Source: Bacillus sp. cl95 (GTDB taxonomy: Bacteria > Bacillota > Bacilli > Bacillales > Cytobacillaceae). Taken from it: a DNA stretch of 64,000 nucleotides. The DNA lies in contig NZ_FOYF01000002.1 in assembly GCF_900115925.1 (NCBI RefSeq), forward strand, positions 468,194 through 532,193, given 5' to 3'. Under the pieces are notes generated by a model. That model saw only the letters and a program-made list of their open reading frames with translations. It did no database searches and was not told the DNA's origin. Each line of letters starts with the position of its first letter. Positions within the stretch are counted from its first letter, which is position 1. Below are positions 7,990 to 17,588 of this stretch, one piece after another. The translations under genes were made by a program, and so were the position numbers.

Positions 7990-9885
7990 ATGGATCTGTT
8001 ATCAATAAAAGACCCTTCATTTTTAAAAGGTCTGTCAACAAAAGAATTGGAAGAACTTAGCCAGGACATTCGCCAGTTCTTGATTGAGAAGCTTTCTAAA
8101 ACAGGGGGACATATTGGACCGAACCTTGGTGTAGTTGAGTTAACAATTGCCTTACATACATGTTTTAATAGCCCAGATGATAAAATTATTTGGGATGTAG
8201 GACATCAATCTTATGTCCATAAAATTTTAACTGGCCGTGCTGGCGAGTTTGATACTTTACGACAATATAAAGGACTTTGTGGCTTCCCGAAACGAATCGA
8301 AAGTGAACATGATGTATGGGAAACGGGTCACAGTTCTACCTCATTATCTGCAGCCATGGGTATGGCGATAGCAAGGGACTTAAAAAAGGAAGATACATTT
8401 GTAATACCTGTTATTGGTGACGGTGCATTAACCGGTGGGATGGCATTGGAAGCTCTTAACCATATTGGGCACGAGAAGAAAAATATGATTGTCATCTTAA
8501 ACGATAACGAAATGTCTATTGCACCTAACGTTGGTGCCCTTCATAACGTTCTGGGCAAGCTCCGTACCGCTGGTAAATACCAGTGGGTTAAAGATGAGTT
8601 AGAATTATTGCTGAAAAAGATCCCAGCAGTAGGCGGAAAACTTGCCGCAACTGCAGAGCGATTAAAAGATAGCTTAAAATACCTTCTAGTGTCTGGAATC
8701 TTTTTTGAGGAAATGGGATTTACTTACCTTGGTCCAGTAGATGGTCATGATTATGAAGATCTATTGGAAAATCTTGCTTATGCCAAGAAAACAGAAGGAC
8801 CTGTCATCTTACACGTCATCACGAAAAAAGGTAAAGGGTATTCTCCTGCTGAAAGTGATAAAACAGGAACATGGCATGGAACCGGTCCATATAAAATGGA
8901 AACGGGTGACTTTGTAAAGCCTGCATTAGTTCCTCCGCCAGCTTGGAGTAGCCTTGTGAGTGAAACAGTACGTAAATTGGCAAGAAAAGACGATCGAATT
9001 GTAGCGATTACACCAGCGATGCCAGTCGGTTCAAAGCTGGAAGGATTTGCGTCTGAATTCCCTGATCGAATGTATGATGTAGGGATTGCTGAACAGCATG
9101 CAGCAACAGTTGCCGCTGGCTTAGCAACTCAGGGAATGAAACCATTCTTGGCTATATACTCTACTTTCCTACAACGTGCCTATGATCAGGTTGTCCATGA
9201 TATTTGCCGTCAGAACTTGAATGTCTTTATTGGTATAGATCGTTCTGGATTGGTAGGTGCAGATGGAGAAACGCATCAAGGTGTATTTGATATTGCTTTC
9301 TTACGCCATTTACCGAATTTAGTACTGATGATGCCGAAGGATGAAAATGAAGGCCAACACATGGTTAATACGGCGTTAGCTTATGATGACGGTCCTATCG
9401 CGTTAAGATTCCCTCGTGGAAATGGTATCGGTGTACCTATGGACGAACACCTAAGGACCATTCCGATCGGATCATGGGAAGTGCTGAAAGATGGTAGCGA
9501 CGCGGCTATCTTGACTTTTGGAACAACCATTCCAATGGCAATGGAGGCGGCAGGATTACTTGAGAAACAGGGTATTTCTGTGAAAGTCGTCAATGCGCGT
9601 TTTATTAAACCTCTTGATGAAAAGATGCTTTCTAAATTGTTGCAGGAAGGAATCCCATTGCTGACAATAGAAGAGGCGGTCCTTCAAGGTGGATTCGGTA
9701 GTTCGGTGCTTGAATTTGCACATGATCATGGCTTCCACAATTCAGTAATAGATCGTATGGGAATTCCAGATCATTTCATTGAACACGGCAATGTGGATCA
9801 ATTGCTCGAAGAAATTGATCTTACATTGGAAGAAGCGATGAAAAGATTGACGATTCTTTCAAGAAAAAAACAAAAAAGGGCCTAA
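7990..9885 (+). CDS. dxs: Dxs, 1-deoxy-D-xylulose-5-phosphate synthase
   Basis: First and flux-controlling step of the MEP isoprenoid pathway: pyruvate plus glyceraldehyde 3-phosphate to DXP, dependent on thiamine diphosphate. The start ATG at 7990 gives [16 protein letters not shown], matching B. subtilis; an upstream in-frame GTG at 7945 lies too close to the promoter. The 631-residue product has the TPP/Mg motif [15 protein letters not shown] (about 143-157), the transketolase pyrimidine domain with [16 protein letters not shown] (Glu near 367) and the C-terminal transketolase domain. Length is normal. tlyA follows within 4 bases. Confidence 0.97.
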   Translation: MDLLSIKDPSFLKGLSTKELEELSQDIRQFLIEKLSKTGGHIGPNLGVVELTIALHTCFNSPDDKIIWDVGHQSYVHKILTGRAGEFDTLRQYKGLCGFPKRIESEHDVWETGHSSTSLSAAMGMAIARDLKKEDTFVIPVIGDGALTGGMALEALNHIGHEKKNMIVILNDNEMSIAPNVGALHNVLGKLRTAGKYQWVKDELELLLKKIPAVGGKLAATAERLKDSLKYLLVSGIFFEEMGFTYLGPVDGHDYEDLLENLAYAKKTEGPVILHVITKKGKGYSPAESDKTGTWHGTGPYKMETGDFVKPALVPPPAWSSLVSETVRKLARKDDRIVAITPAMPVGSKLEGFASEFPDRMYDVGIAEQHAATVAAGLATQGMKPFLAIYSTFLQRAYDQVVHDICRQNLNVFIGIDRSGLVGADGETHQGVFDIAFLRHLPNLVLMMPKDENEGQHMVNTALAYDDGPIALRFPRGNGIGVPMDEHLRTIPIGSWEVLKDGSDAAILTFGTTIPMAMEAAGLLEKQGISVKVVNARFIKPLDEKMLSKLLQEGIPLLTIEEAVLQGGFGSSVLEFAHDHGFHNSVIDRMGIPDHFIEHGNVDQLLEEIDLTLEEAMKRLTILSRKKQKRA

Positions 9886-9889
9886 CTTC

Positions 9890-10735
9890 ATGAAAATAAA
9901 GAAGGAACGAATTGATGTACTTTTAGTTGAACGTGGTTTAGTGGAAACAAGGGAAAAAGCAAAAAGAGCTGTAATGGCAGGTCTTGTTTACACTAATGAA
10001 GAGAGACTCGATAAGCCTGGTGAAAAGGTTAATGAGGATATTCCCCTTACAGTCAAAGGGAATCTGATACCTTACGTTAGCAGAGGTGGCCTTAAGCTTG
10101 AAAAAGCATTAAAGGTATTTGAAATAGATGTAAAAGACAAAGTGCTTTTGGATATTGGAGCATCTACTGGAGGATTTACTGATTGTGCCTTGCAAAACGG
10201 GGCTAGGATGTCCTATGCCCTAGATGTTGGCTATAATCAGCTAGCTTGGAAGTTGCGTCAGGATGACCGTGTTGTCGTCATGGAAAGAACTAATTTCCGA
10301 TATGTTACACCAGCTGATCTTGAAAGAGAGATGCCAACATTTGCTTCCATCGATGTATCCTTTATTTCTTTATCACTCATTTTACCTGTTTTGAAAACGT
10401 TACTTGTTCCTGGAAGTGACATTGTGGCATTGGTAAAGCCTCAATTCGAAGCAGGTAGGGAACAGGTAGGGAAAAAAGGTATTGTCCGTGATGAGAAGGT
10501 TCATCTAGAAGTTCTCGAAAAAATAATTGCTCTATCCATTAATCAAGGGTATGATGTCATGAATTTGTCATTCTCTCCTATTACAGGGGGAGATGGTAAT
10601 ATAGAGTTTCTCCTTCACCTAAGCTGGTCAGGGGAAAATGAAGAAACGGGTAGTAATCAGCTATCTTTCCTTCCAGTTGAGGTCGTAAGAGATGCCCATA
10701 AAGAGTTGAAAACAAAGCAAAAGGATGAAGGGTAA
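9890..10735 (+). CDS. yqxC: TlyA family rRNA 2'-O-methyltransferase (YqxC)
   Basis: Predicted SAM-dependent RNA methyltransferase; TlyA of mycobacteria methylates 16S and 23S rRNA. Residues about 6-66 form an S4 RNA-binding domain (RIDVLLVERGLVETREKAKR), followed by an FtsJ-like Rossmann domain with LLDIGASTGGFTDC and the catalytic ALVKPQFEAGR region. At 281 residues it has family length. The gene sits 4 bases after dxs and ends in a terminator that overlaps its own stop, closing the long operon. Substrate in this organism is inferred only from family. Confidence 0.93.
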   Translation: MKIKKERIDVLLVERGLVETREKAKRAVMAGLVYTNEERLDKPGEKVNEDIPLTVKGNLIPYVSRGGLKLEKALKVFEIDVKDKVLLDIGASTGGFTDCALQNGARMSYALDVGYNQLAWKLRQDDRVVVMERTNFRYVTPADLEREMPTFASIDVSFISLSLILPVLKTLLVPGSDIVALVKPQFEAGREQVGKKGIVRDEKVHLEVLEKIIALSINQGYDVMNLSFSPITGGDGNIEFLLHLSWSGENEETGSNQLSFLPVEVVRDAHKELKTKQKDEG

Positions 10736-10762
10736 GCTAAGGCTACCCTTCATCCTTTTTTT
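10721..10762 (+). terminator. Intrinsic terminator overlapping the end of yqxC
   Basis: AAGGATGAAGGGTA pairs perfectly with TACCCTTCATCCTT around a 9-base loop, followed by TTTTT. The left arm contains the last codons and stop of yqxC. Confidence 0.92.
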
Positions 10763-10767
10763 ATGGT

Positions 10768-11113
10768 TTAGGAAATTATAAAATAAATTAATGTGGATAA
10801 CTTTCTACGATTTTCTAATAATCCACCTCCAGCGCCCAGCCCCTCGGGGTTGTTTCAAAAATCCGAAACAACCTTAATTGTTTTCTAAAGCCAAAACAAT
10901 TTTGGTCATAAGCCAAATCACTTCAGAAATCAGGACAAGGAACGCTTCGGCAGCATCATCATCGCACGAAGAAAAGGCGATAGCACAAGGAAAGCTTCCA
11001 TGAATTCACATCGCACGAAATGATGCGATATGATCATGAGGATTTTCGAGGATGAACTGCGTGATTCGTCTTATGCCTGTCGGGGCTAAACAGGGCGCTT
11101 GCGCTTTTTGTTC
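10768..11113. repeat. Intergenic repeat family A, copy 1
   Basis: Structured non-coding repeat, about 346 bp, filling most of the gap before argR. It shares with copies at 54.6 and 63.2 kb the blocks CTCCAGCGCCCAGCCCCTCG, GGTCATAAGCC, two tandem modules CGCACGAA...GCGAT, GAGGATTTTCGAGGAT, TTCGTCTTATGCCTGTCGG and GGCGCTTGCGC. The left and right ends are mutually complementary (AGCCCC with GGGGCT; GCGCCC with GGGCGC; CATAAG with CTTATG), so the whole can fold back. This copy carries two extra hairpins, GGTTGTTTC/GAAACAACC and AATTGTTTT/AAAACAATT. It starts with the same leader sequence as copy 3, just behind a terminator in both. Confidence 0.85.
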
Positions 11114-11133
11114 CTTTGGCTATCTTGTAGTAC

Positions 11134-11192
11134 CTTGTTGATTTTTTGCACTTTGGTGTTGGGAGCCAAGCGTCTGGAGTGGAAATCAATAG
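11134..11192. repeat. Intergenic repeat family B, short copy (B1)
   Basis: TTGTTGATTTTTTGCACTTT at the left and TCTGGAGTGGAAATCAATAG at the right are the two complementary ends (TTGATTT with AAATCAA) of the family B hairpin element seen also at 21.9, 45.4, 46.0, 56.2 and 56.5 kb. It lies immediately behind repeat A copy 1 and before the argR promoter region. Confidence 0.65.
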
Positions 11193-11315
11193 ACCCTTTG
11201 TCAAAAAAATAATAAATGTACATTATCGACAAAATGGGCTAACATATGATTATAAATGACTATTAGAAGAAAGTTGTCGTACAAAGGTTTGAAATGATTA
11301 ATGGAGTGATATTGA

Positions 11316-11765
11316 ATGAATAAAGGACAAAGGCATATTAAGATTAGAGATATCATTGCCAACAATGATATTGAAACGCAGGATGATCTTGTGGACGAGC
11401 TGAAAAATGCGGGATTCAATGTAACACAGGCAACGGTTTCCCGTGATATCAAAGAACTTCATCTCGTAAAGGTTCCACTGATGAATGGCCGTTATAAGTA
11501 TAGTCTTCCTGCTGATCAGCGCTTTAACCCTTTGCAAAAATTGAAACGGTCGCTAATGGATGCATTCGTAAAAATCGACTCTGCTGGGCATCTTCTTGTG
11601 ATGAAGACTTTGCCGGGAAATGCAAATGCCATTGGTGCTTTAATAGATAACCTTGACTGGGATGAAATCCTTGGTACTATTTGTGGTGACGATACTTGTC
11701 TCATCATTTGTCGTACCCCAGAGGATACTGAACTTATTACAAATCGTTTCCTTGATATGCTATAG
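11316..11765 (+). CDS. argR: ArgR/AhrC, arginine-responsive transcriptional regulator
   Basis: Hexameric regulator that, with arginine as corepressor, represses arginine biosynthesis and activates catabolism by binding ARG boxes. The 149-residue protein has an N-terminal winged helix (about 1-70: [20 protein letters not shown], then [18 protein letters not shown]) and a C-terminal oligomerisation/arginine-binding domain with [21 protein letters not shown] and the GDDTCLIIC motif (quoted in part). Length matches B. subtilis AhrC. GGAGTG lies 7 bases before the ATG. recN follows 15 bases later, as in B. subtilis. Confidence 0.96.
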   Translation: MNKGQRHIKIRDIIANNDIETQDDLVDELKNAGFNVTQATVSRDIKELHLVKVPLMNGRYKYSLPADQRFNPLQKLKRSLMDAFVKIDSAGHLLVMKTLPGNANAIGALIDNLDWDEILGTICGDDTCLIICRTPEDTELITNRFLDML

Positions 11766-11780
11766 AAAGGGGAATGTATC

Positions 11781-13469
11781 TTGTTAACTGAATTATCGAT
11801 AAAGAATTTTGCCATTATTGAGGGCCTGCAGGTTTCTTTTGAAAAGGGACTTACAGTTTTAACTGGTGAAACAGGCGCAGGAAAATCAATTATTATAGAT
11901 GCCATCCACCTGTTGGTTGGCGGTCGTGGATCAGCTGAGTTTGTTCGTCATGGCGAAGACAAGGCTGAAATTGAAGGATTATTTATGATTGATGACCAAA
12001 GGCATCCGTGTTATGACCGGGCTACTGAATTTGGGATTGAAATAGAAGAAGGTATGGTCGTTTTACGTCGAGATATATCTCGTAACGGGAAAAGCGTTTG
12101 TAGAATTAATGGAAAGCTTGTAACGATTTCTACGCTTCGCGAATTTGGTGGTACGTTGGTTGATATTCATGGTCAGCATGAACATCAAGAGTTGATGGAT
12201 GAATCCATGCACCTATCCCTACTCGATCAATTTGGGATGGATGAAATCCAACCTGCTCTAATGGAATATGCTGATATTTTTCATCGCTTTGAACAGACTC
12301 AAAACAAATTAAAACAACTTAGTGAAAATGATCAAAAGATGGCCCACCGCCTTGATCTTATTCAGTTTCAACTTGATGAGATTCAAAATGCCAATTTAAA
12401 ACTGAATGAAGATGAAGAGTTGATGGAAGAGAAGCGAAAACTCGGTAACTACGAGCGTATTTTCTCATCGTTGCAATCAAGTTATTCTGCTCTTCAAGGC
12501 GATCAGAAAGGCCTTGATTGGATAGGGATGGTGGTTGGTTACCTTGAAGATGCGGCTGAACTAGATCCTGCCTACAAAGAATTGCACGAGTCAGTTTCGA
12601 ATAGTTTTTACATATTGGAAGATGCATCACATAGCATGAGGAATGAATTGGATGCCCTGGAATTTGATCCACAGAGGCTCAATGAAATTGAAGATCGATT
12701 AAATGAAATTAATCAACTGAAACGGAAGTACGGTAAAACTGTTCAAGAAATCCTTGAGTATGCAGCGAAGATTGAAGAGGAAATAGAGACGTTGCAAAAT
12801 AAGGAAACACACATCGGGCAGTTAGAAAAAGAGTTAACTTCCCTTAGGAAAGACTTAACGGTTGAGGCTAAAGAATTATCTTCCATTCGTCACAAATGGG
12901 CTATCAAATTAACGAAACTTATTCATAATGAGTTGAAAGACCTATATATGGCAAAGACTGTATTCGAGATAAGATTTGTTACTGACTTTGAACATTTTAT
13001 GCGAAATGGTGCGGATAAAGCGGAATTTTATATTTCAACCAATCCGGGTGAGCCGCTTAAACCATTGTCAAAAATTGCTTCTGGTGGAGAACTTTCACGT
13101 ATTATGCTTGCACTTAAGAGCATTTTCTCAAAACATCAAGGAATTACTTCCATCATTTTTGATGAAGTCGATACTGGTGTTAGTGGCAGAGTGGCTCAAG
13201 CCATAGCAGAAAAAATTTACAAAGTTGCAATAGATTCTCAAGTTCTTTGTATTTCGCATTTGCCTCAGGTTGCTGCAATGGCTGATACGCATTTATTTAT
13301 TTCAAAGGTCACACGCTCTGGAAGAACGAAAACAGCTGTGTCCTCACTGTCAGAAAGCGATAAGATCAAGGAAATTGGTCGAATGATTTCTGGTGTAGAA
13401 ATCACGGATTTAACAAAAAAACATGCCGAAGAATTACTTCATTTGGCAGCCGAAATGAAAATACCTTGA
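11781..13469 (+). CDS. recN: RecN, DNA repair protein
   Basis: SMC-like ATPase that is recruited early to DNA double-strand breaks and tethers ends for recombination. Walker A GETGAGKS lies at about residues 30-37, long coiled-coil regions at about 150-370, the signature LSRIMLALKS near 435 and Walker B TSIIFDEVDTGVSG at about 455-468. The start is TTG at 11781, with AAAGGGG upstream; the product begins MLTELSIKNFAIIE like B. subtilis RecN. At 562 residues it is of normal length. No SOS box was seen in the short argR-recN gap. Confidence 0.96.
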   Translation: MLTELSIKNFAIIEGLQVSFEKGLTVLTGETGAGKSIIIDAIHLLVGGRGSAEFVRHGEDKAEIEGLFMIDDQRHPCYDRATEFGIEIEEGMVVLRRDISRNGKSVCRINGKLVTISTLREFGGTLVDIHGQHEHQELMDESMHLSLLDQFGMDEIQPALMEYADIFHRFEQTQNKLKQLSENDQKMAHRLDLIQFQLDEIQNANLKLNEDEELMEEKRKLGNYERIFSSLQSSYSALQGDQKGLDWIGMVVGYLEDAAELDPAYKELHESVSNSFYILEDASHSMRNELDALEFDPQRLNEIEDRLNEINQLKRKYGKTVQEILEYAAKIEEEIETLQNKETHIGQLEKELTSLRKDLTVEAKELSSIRHKWAIKLTKLIHNELKDLYMAKTVFEIRFVTDFEHFMRNGADKAEFYISTNPGEPLKPLSKIASGGELSRIMLALKSIFSKHQGITSIIFDEVDTGVSGRVAQAIAEKIYKVAIDSQVLCISHLPQVAAMADTHLFISKVTRSGRTKTAVSSLSESDKIKEIGRMISGVEITDLTKKHAEELLHLAAEMKIP

Positions 13470-13498
13470 AAAGCTATCCATAACGGGTAGCTTTTTTA
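13469..13498 (+). terminator. Intrinsic terminator after recN
   Basis: AAGCTATCC pairs with GGGTAGCTT (one G-U) around a short loop and is followed by TTTTT directly after the recN stop. Confidence 0.85.
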
Positions 13499-13591
13499 TA
13501 TTTATCTTAGTTATAAATGACTCTCAAGCAGGCAAAATTATAGATGTAGCCATTTTCGACGTGTGGATTAGAAGCGAGGAGAGTGAAAAGT

Positions 13592-14881
13592 TTGAAATTA
13601 GATCTACTTAGAAAGTTAATTGGTGGAATTCTCCTTGTTTCATTAATTGCCATTGGTTTTTCGAAACCGTTTCAACAATATATGAAAATGCCGAACAATG
13701 TTACAATTTTTGAAGGACAGGAGCTCACGTTTCCAAAGGCCTCTCCTGTTTCTGCATCGTTAACCTCTGATCAAGCGGGCATTGAATTAAAACAAGATAA
13801 GGATTCATTAGCAGTGCACGCAAGCAAATACGGCAATGATGAAATGTTACTTGAATTTGCGGGATTCCCAGTGAAAAAAGTTGACGTGAATGTATTAAAG
13901 AACTTTAAGGTAGTACCTGGAGGGCAATCGATCGGCGTAAAGCTTAATACTGTTGGTGTACTAGTCGTCGGACATCATCAAGTAAATACGGATGCTGGAA
14001 AGAAATCTCCTGGGGAATTGGCGGGAATTAAAGTAGGCGACATCATTACTCAAATAAACGGTACTAAAATTGAAAAAATGTCAGATGTCGCTCCGTTTGT
14101 TCAAGATGCAGGCGAAAGCGGAAAACCACTCGATTTAGTCATCACACGAGAAGAAGGAAAGATTTCAGCGAAGTTAACTCCTTTGAAGGAAAAAGGAGAA
14201 GATAACTTCAAACTTGGTTTATATATCCGCGATTCAGCGGCTGGTATTGGAACGATGACTTTCTTTCATCCGGAATCCAAGAAGTATGGTGCATTAGGTC
14301 ATGTTATTTCTGACATGGATACAAAAAAACCAATCGTCGTGGAAGATGGAGAAATTGTAAGATCAACAGTCACTTCTATTGAAAAAGGGAGTCATGGCGA
14401 CCCAGGTGAAAAACTAGCCAGATTCTCGTCAGATAAGGAAACAATCGGTAACATTACAAGAAATAGTCCTTTCGGAATTTTTGGAGAGCTTCATAAAGGG
14501 ATGAAAAATGGCGTAATGGATAAAGCAATGCCAATATTGTTGTCCCATCAAGTAAAAGAAGGTCCAGCTCAAATTCTAACGGTAGTTGATAGTGATGAAG
14601 TTCAGTTATTTGACATTGAGATCGTAAGTACAATTCCACAAAAGTTCCCTGCAACAAAAGGAATGGTTATTAAGGTAACAGATCCTAAATTGCTTGAGAA
14701 AACGGGTGGAATTGTCCAAGGGATGAGTGGTAGTCCAATCATTCAGGATGGTAAGCTTGTAGGGGCGGTAACGCATGTTTTTGTAAATGATCCTACAAGT
14801 GGGTACGGAGTCCATATTGAATGGATGTTGAATGAAGCTGGAATTGACATATATGAAAAGCCTCATAAGAAGGCAAGTTAA
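13592..14881 (+). CDS. spoIVB: SpoIVB, sporulation signalling serine peptidase
   Basis: Secreted forespore protease (family S55) that cleaves SpoIVFA across the intermembrane space to trigger pro-SigK processing. An N-terminal membrane anchor (about 8-26) is followed by a PDZ domain (about 120-205, [20 protein letters not shown]) and the peptidase domain with His237 in GALGHVISD and the serine in GMSGSP (377-382), matching the B. subtilis His236/Ser378 region. Start: a GTG at 13583 sits only one base after GAGGAG, so the in-frame TTG at 13592 (10 bases after it, 429 aa) is more likely. It is flanked by terminators, hence probably monocistronic. Confidence 0.95.
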   Translation: MKLDLLRKLIGGILLVSLIAIGFSKPFQQYMKMPNNVTIFEGQELTFPKASPVSASLTSDQAGIELKQDKDSLAVHASKYGNDEMLLEFAGFPVKKVDVNVLKNFKVVPGGQSIGVKLNTVGVLVVGHHQVNTDAGKKSPGELAGIKVGDIITQINGTKIEKMSDVAPFVQDAGESGKPLDLVITREEGKISAKLTPLKEKGEDNFKLGLYIRDSAAGIGTMTFFHPESKKYGALGHVISDMDTKKPIVVEDGEIVRSTVTSIEKGSHGDPGEKLARFSSDKETIGNITRNSPFGIFGELHKGMKNGVMDKAMPILLSHQVKEGPAQILTVVDSDEVQLFDIEIVSTIPQKFPATKGMVIKVTDPKLLEKTGGIVQGMSGSPIIQDGKLVGAVTHVFVNDPTSGYGVHIEWMLNEAGIDIYEKPHKKAS

Positions 14882-14893
14882 GTTATTCAATCT

Positions 14894-14923
14894 GACGGGC
14901 AGCCATCAACTGCCCGTTTTTCT
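14894..14923 (+). terminator. Intrinsic terminator after spoIVB
   Basis: ACGGGCAG pairs with CTGCCCGT around a 7-base loop, followed by TTTTCTTTT. Confidence 0.88.
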
Positions 14924-14982
14924 TTTAAATATAGACTTTGTGAGGTCTTATATTATCTGTCATTTAAGATAAATAAAGATTA

Positions 14983-14989
14983 TTCGACA
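14983..14989. promoter_or_regulatory. Distal 0A box upstream of spo0A
   Basis: TTCGACA is the exact reverse complement of the Spo0A~P binding site TGTCGAA and lies about 200 bases before spo0A. Spo0A autoregulation through such boxes is established in B. subtilis. Confidence 0.6.
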
Positions 14990-15096
14990 AAAAAGAGATG
15001 TTTTTCATGAGGGAAAGCGAATAAAGTCGAAAACTGAAGAAAATCAAAGAATACATAAGATTTTATACCTTTTTTGAGAAAAATTAAAAAAACGAA

Positions 15097-15123
15097 AGGA
15101 ATTTTAGTTGCATTGTCGAATTT
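15097..15123 (+). promoter_or_regulatory. SigH promoter of spo0A overlapping a 0A box
   Basis: AGGAATT (15097-15103), an 11-bp spacer, and GTCGAATTT (15115-15123) match the SigH consensus RNAGGAWWW - N11-12 - RNNGAATWW at every defined position. A perfect 0A box TGTCGAA (15114-15120) overlaps the -10 element. This mirrors the sporulation promoter Ps of B. subtilis spo0A. The spo0A start lies about 70 bases downstream. Confidence 0.8.
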
Positions 15124-15191
15124 GTCATTTAGAATAGAAATTAGAGAAACTGAGAAAAGAGCGCATTATAGGAATCGAGGAGGAACCTGAG

Positions 15192-15986
15192 TTGAAAAAA
15201 ATAAAAGTATGTGTTGTCGATGATAACAGGGAACTAGTTGGATTATTAGAGGACTATATTTCGTCCCAAGAAGATATGGAAGTAGTAGGAATTGCACATA
15301 ATGGTCAAGAGTGTCTGGATATGATGGATAATGGCGCAGAGCCTGACGTTTTAGTCCTAGACATTATCATGCCTCACCTTGATGGGTTAGCTGTTCTTGA
15401 AAGAATGCGCGAAAAGAAAAATGCTTCTTTCCCTAATGTCATCATGTTAACTGCTTTTGGACAAGAAGATGTTACGAAAAAAGCTGTAGAGCTTGGTGCA
15501 TCATATTTTATCCTGAAACCATTCGATATGGAGCATTTAGGAAATCACATCCGTCAAGTAAGTGGAAACAACAGTATGGTTTCTCGTAAATTCCCATCAA
15601 CTAGCTTCCGCTCACAGCCAGATCCAAAACCGAAAAACCTCGATGCCAGCATAACTAGTATCATCCATGAAATTGGTGTGCCTGCACATATCAAAGGTTA
15701 TATGTACTTAAGAGAAGCGATCAGCATGGTATATAATGATATTGAACTTCTCGGTTCTATTACAAAAGTTCTTTATCCAGACATCGCTAAGAAATACAAC
15801 ACAACCGCGAGCCGTGTTGAACGTGCGATTCGTCATGCGATTGAAGTGGCTTGGAGTCGCGGTAATATCGATTCAATCTCTACGTTGTTTGGTTACACTG
15901 TTAGCATGTCTAAAGCAAAACCGACAAACTCAGAATTCATCGCAATGGTCGCTGACAAGCTCCGCCTTGAGCATAAGGCTTCTTGA
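15192..15986 (+). CDS. spo0A: Spo0A, master regulator of sporulation
   Basis: Response regulator at the end of the phosphorelay; Spo0A~P binds 0A boxes and starts sporulation. The receiver domain (about 1-125) has the acidic pair DD at 10-11, the phospho-acceptor Asp57 in [13 protein letters not shown], the Thr in MLTAFG and Lys in ILKPFD. The C-terminal effector domain (about 148-264) is nearly identical to B. subtilis, including the DNA-recognition stretch [20 protein letters not shown] and the end LRLEHKAS. The start is TTG at 15192 with GAGGAGG upstream; 264 residues. Confidence 0.99.
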   Translation: MKKIKVCVVDDNRELVGLLEDYISSQEDMEVVGIAHNGQECLDMMDNGAEPDVLVLDIIMPHLDGLAVLERMREKKNASFPNVIMLTAFGQEDVTKKAVELGASYFILKPFDMEHLGNHIRQVSGNNSMVSRKFPSTSFRSQPDPKPKNLDASITSIIHEIGVPAHIKGYMYLREAISMVYNDIELLGSITKVLYPDIAKKYNTTASRVERAIRHAIEVAWSRGNIDSISTLFGYTVSMSKAKPTNSEFIAMVADKLRLEHKAS

Positions 15987-16015
15987 AAGGGTTAGAAATA
16001 AATAACATCAAAACA

Positions 16016-16045
16016 AAAACCTCTTTCCCGTGAAAGAGGTTTTTC
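16016..16045 (+). terminator. Intrinsic terminator after spo0A
   Basis: AACCTCTTTC pairs perfectly with GAAAGAGGTT around CCGT, followed by TTT. Confidence 0.92.
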
Positions 16046-16231
16046 AATGTGATATGTGGGTAGACAGAAGACGGAGCGAAGTCACGCCTTTCATTTGGAT
16101 TAAATAAGTCATCATTGACGAGATAAATTTATGTTTTCCTGTGTTATGCTTATTAGGATTTAAGTCGCCACAGAAAAATGAAACTAAGGCTTAGTTACTT
16201 AATTCATGCATAATATTGAATAGGGGATTTT

Positions 16232-16375
16232 CTATTGGTCTTTCTTTTCTGCTTCAAGTTCCATCAGCTTTTTTAATAATATGTGCTGAGGCATGTGCAT
16301 GATTTGTTCTATAGGCACATTAAGTTTTTTAGAAAGAGCAATAGCCGTATCGGCTGAAATTTGTAAAGGTTTCAT
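16232..16375 (-). CDS. YycC family small protein
   Basis: A 47-residue protein read on the minus strand: MKPLQISADTAIALSKKLNV, then PIEQIMHMPQHILLKKLMEL and a charged tail. The motif pattern (PLQIS..TA..LSK.LNVP.EQ.MHMPQHI) is that of the YycC family as I recall it; no function is established. GGAGG lies 7 bases upstream of the ATG, which strongly supports translation. It faces the end of spo0A and diverges from the glycerophosphodiesterase gene. Confidence 0.82.
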   Translation of the reverse strand: MKPLQISADTAIALSKKLNVPIEQIMHMPQHILLKKLMELEAEKKDQ

Positions 16376-16410
16376 TTTAAGCCTCCAATTTTTATAAGGG
16401 AAGTGGTAAT

Positions 16411-17151
16411 ATGACTAAAATTATAGCACACCGTGGCTATTCTGCGTTGTTTTCAGAGAATACAATGACTGCTTTCGTCGAAGCAGAAAAGAGCGGTGCA
16501 GAGGGTCTTGAAATTGATGTACAACTCACAAAAGATGGAGAACTGGTTGTAATTCACGATGAGAAGTTGGATCGAACGACTTCTGGAACCGGATGGGTTA
16601 AAGATTTTACATTTGCTGAAATCAGAAAACTAAATGCAAATATTCTTTTTAAGACACAAACGAAAAAAGAGCCGATCCCTTCATTGGTTGAGTTACTGGA
16701 CTGGATAAAGTCAACAAATCTTATCTTAAACATTGAATTAAAAAATGGCATCCTCCCATATGAAGGTATGGAAGAAAAAGTTATAAGTTTGGTAAGAGCA
16801 CATGATTTGTCGAGTAGAGTCATCATTTCTTCTTTTAATCATTATAGTATCGTCAAGAGTTTCCGTCTTGCTCCTGAGATTGAGACGGCCCCATTATATT
16901 CTGAAGGTCTTTATATGCCTTGGATTTACGCTCAATCGATTGGTGCCAAGGGGATACATCCCAAATATATTGCCGCGAATGATTTCATAGTAAAAAGCGC
17001 GATGGAAAATGGAATTGCAGTCAGACCATATACCGTTAACAAGGAATCGGAAATGCGACGCTTAATAAATGTTGGATGCTCCGCGTTTGTAACGGATGAT
17101 CCTGTAAAAGCGCTGAAAATAAGAAAACAAAGTGAAAAGAGACCCTCGTAG
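16411..17151 (+). CDS. yqiK: Glycerophosphodiester phosphodiesterase (YqiK/UgpQ-like)
   Basis: Predicted cytosolic enzyme that hydrolyses glycerophosphodiesters to glycerol 3-phosphate and an alcohol. The TIM-barrel GDPD domain covers the whole 246 residues: the first catalytic motif IIAHRGYSALFSENTMTAF (about 4-22), the metal-binding LEIDVQLTKDGELVVIHDEK (about 36-55) and LNIELKNG. No signal peptide is present, unlike secreted GlpQ. B. subtilis has yqiK at the same place downstream of spo0A. AAGGGAAGTGG precedes the ATG. A terminator shared with the opposing yqzF follows. Confidence 0.92.
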   Translation: MTKIIAHRGYSALFSENTMTAFVEAEKSGAEGLEIDVQLTKDGELVVIHDEKLDRTTSGTGWVKDFTFAEIRKLNANILFKTQTKKEPIPSLVELLDWIKSTNLILNIELKNGILPYEGMEEKVISLVRAHDLSSRVIISSFNHYSIVKSFRLAPEIETAPLYSEGLYMPWIYAQSIGAKGIHPKYIAANDFIVKSAMENGIAVRPYTVNKESEMRRLINVGCSAFVTDDPVKALKIRKQSEKRPS

Positions 17152-17162
17152 GTCTCTTTTGT
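17135..17162. terminator. Bidirectional terminator between yqiK and yqzF
   Basis: AAAAGAGACC pairs perfectly with GGTCTCTTTT around 6 bases. The T-run on one side and A-run on the other let it serve both convergent genes; it overlaps the yqiK stop codon. Confidence 0.9.
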
Positions 17163-17395
17163 CATTTTTTGAAACGATTCTGTACTTTATTTCTTTTTCG
17201 GTCACGATGAAGGATGAAGCCAGCTACAAAGCCTAGGCCGATTAAGAAAAAGAGTAATCCTACAAGAAATTGTAGAGGTAGGAAGGGTATGGGCGGCTGA
17301 AGTACGCCAAAAACTGTATCACGCATTAACTTTATTCCAAGTGCAGCTATGAATCCAGGTACTAACATGATGATAAGAGCAATGATTCGTTGCAT
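17162..17395 (-). CDS. yqzF: DUF2627 family membrane protein (YqzF)
   Basis: A 77-residue protein with two predicted membrane helices (about 4-24 and 40-62) and a basic tail HRDRKRNKVQNRFKK. The motif GIKLMRD and the GF.AGF.LHRDRKR segment match B. subtilis YqzF (DUF2627), a protein of unknown function. The start at 17395 (MQRIIALIIMLVPGF) is chosen because GAAAGGGAC lies 6 bases upstream; the frame is open 36 bases further. Confidence 0.82.
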   Translation of the reverse strand: MQRIIALIIMLVPGFIAALGIKLMRDTVFGVLQPPIPFLPLQFLVGLLFFLIGLGFVAGFILHRDRKRNKVQNRFKK

Positions 17396-17588
17396 ATATA
17401 AGTCCCTTTCAAAAAGCATATGTTCTCTCAAAAATCATATTACATGTAAGAAATTTGTCAAGTAACCTGTTCCATATTAGAATAGAGATGAAAAATATTG
17501 CAGAATAAATATTTAGAGCGTGAAATTTTTTTCTAAATTCAGGAAGTTTAAGTGTGGTTAGGAATCTTGCCATAAGGGGTAAACTGAA

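Noticed and set aside
10768-11192. CRISPR array
   Set aside because: The repeated modules here are few, imperfect and without regular spacers, and no cas genes are in the window.
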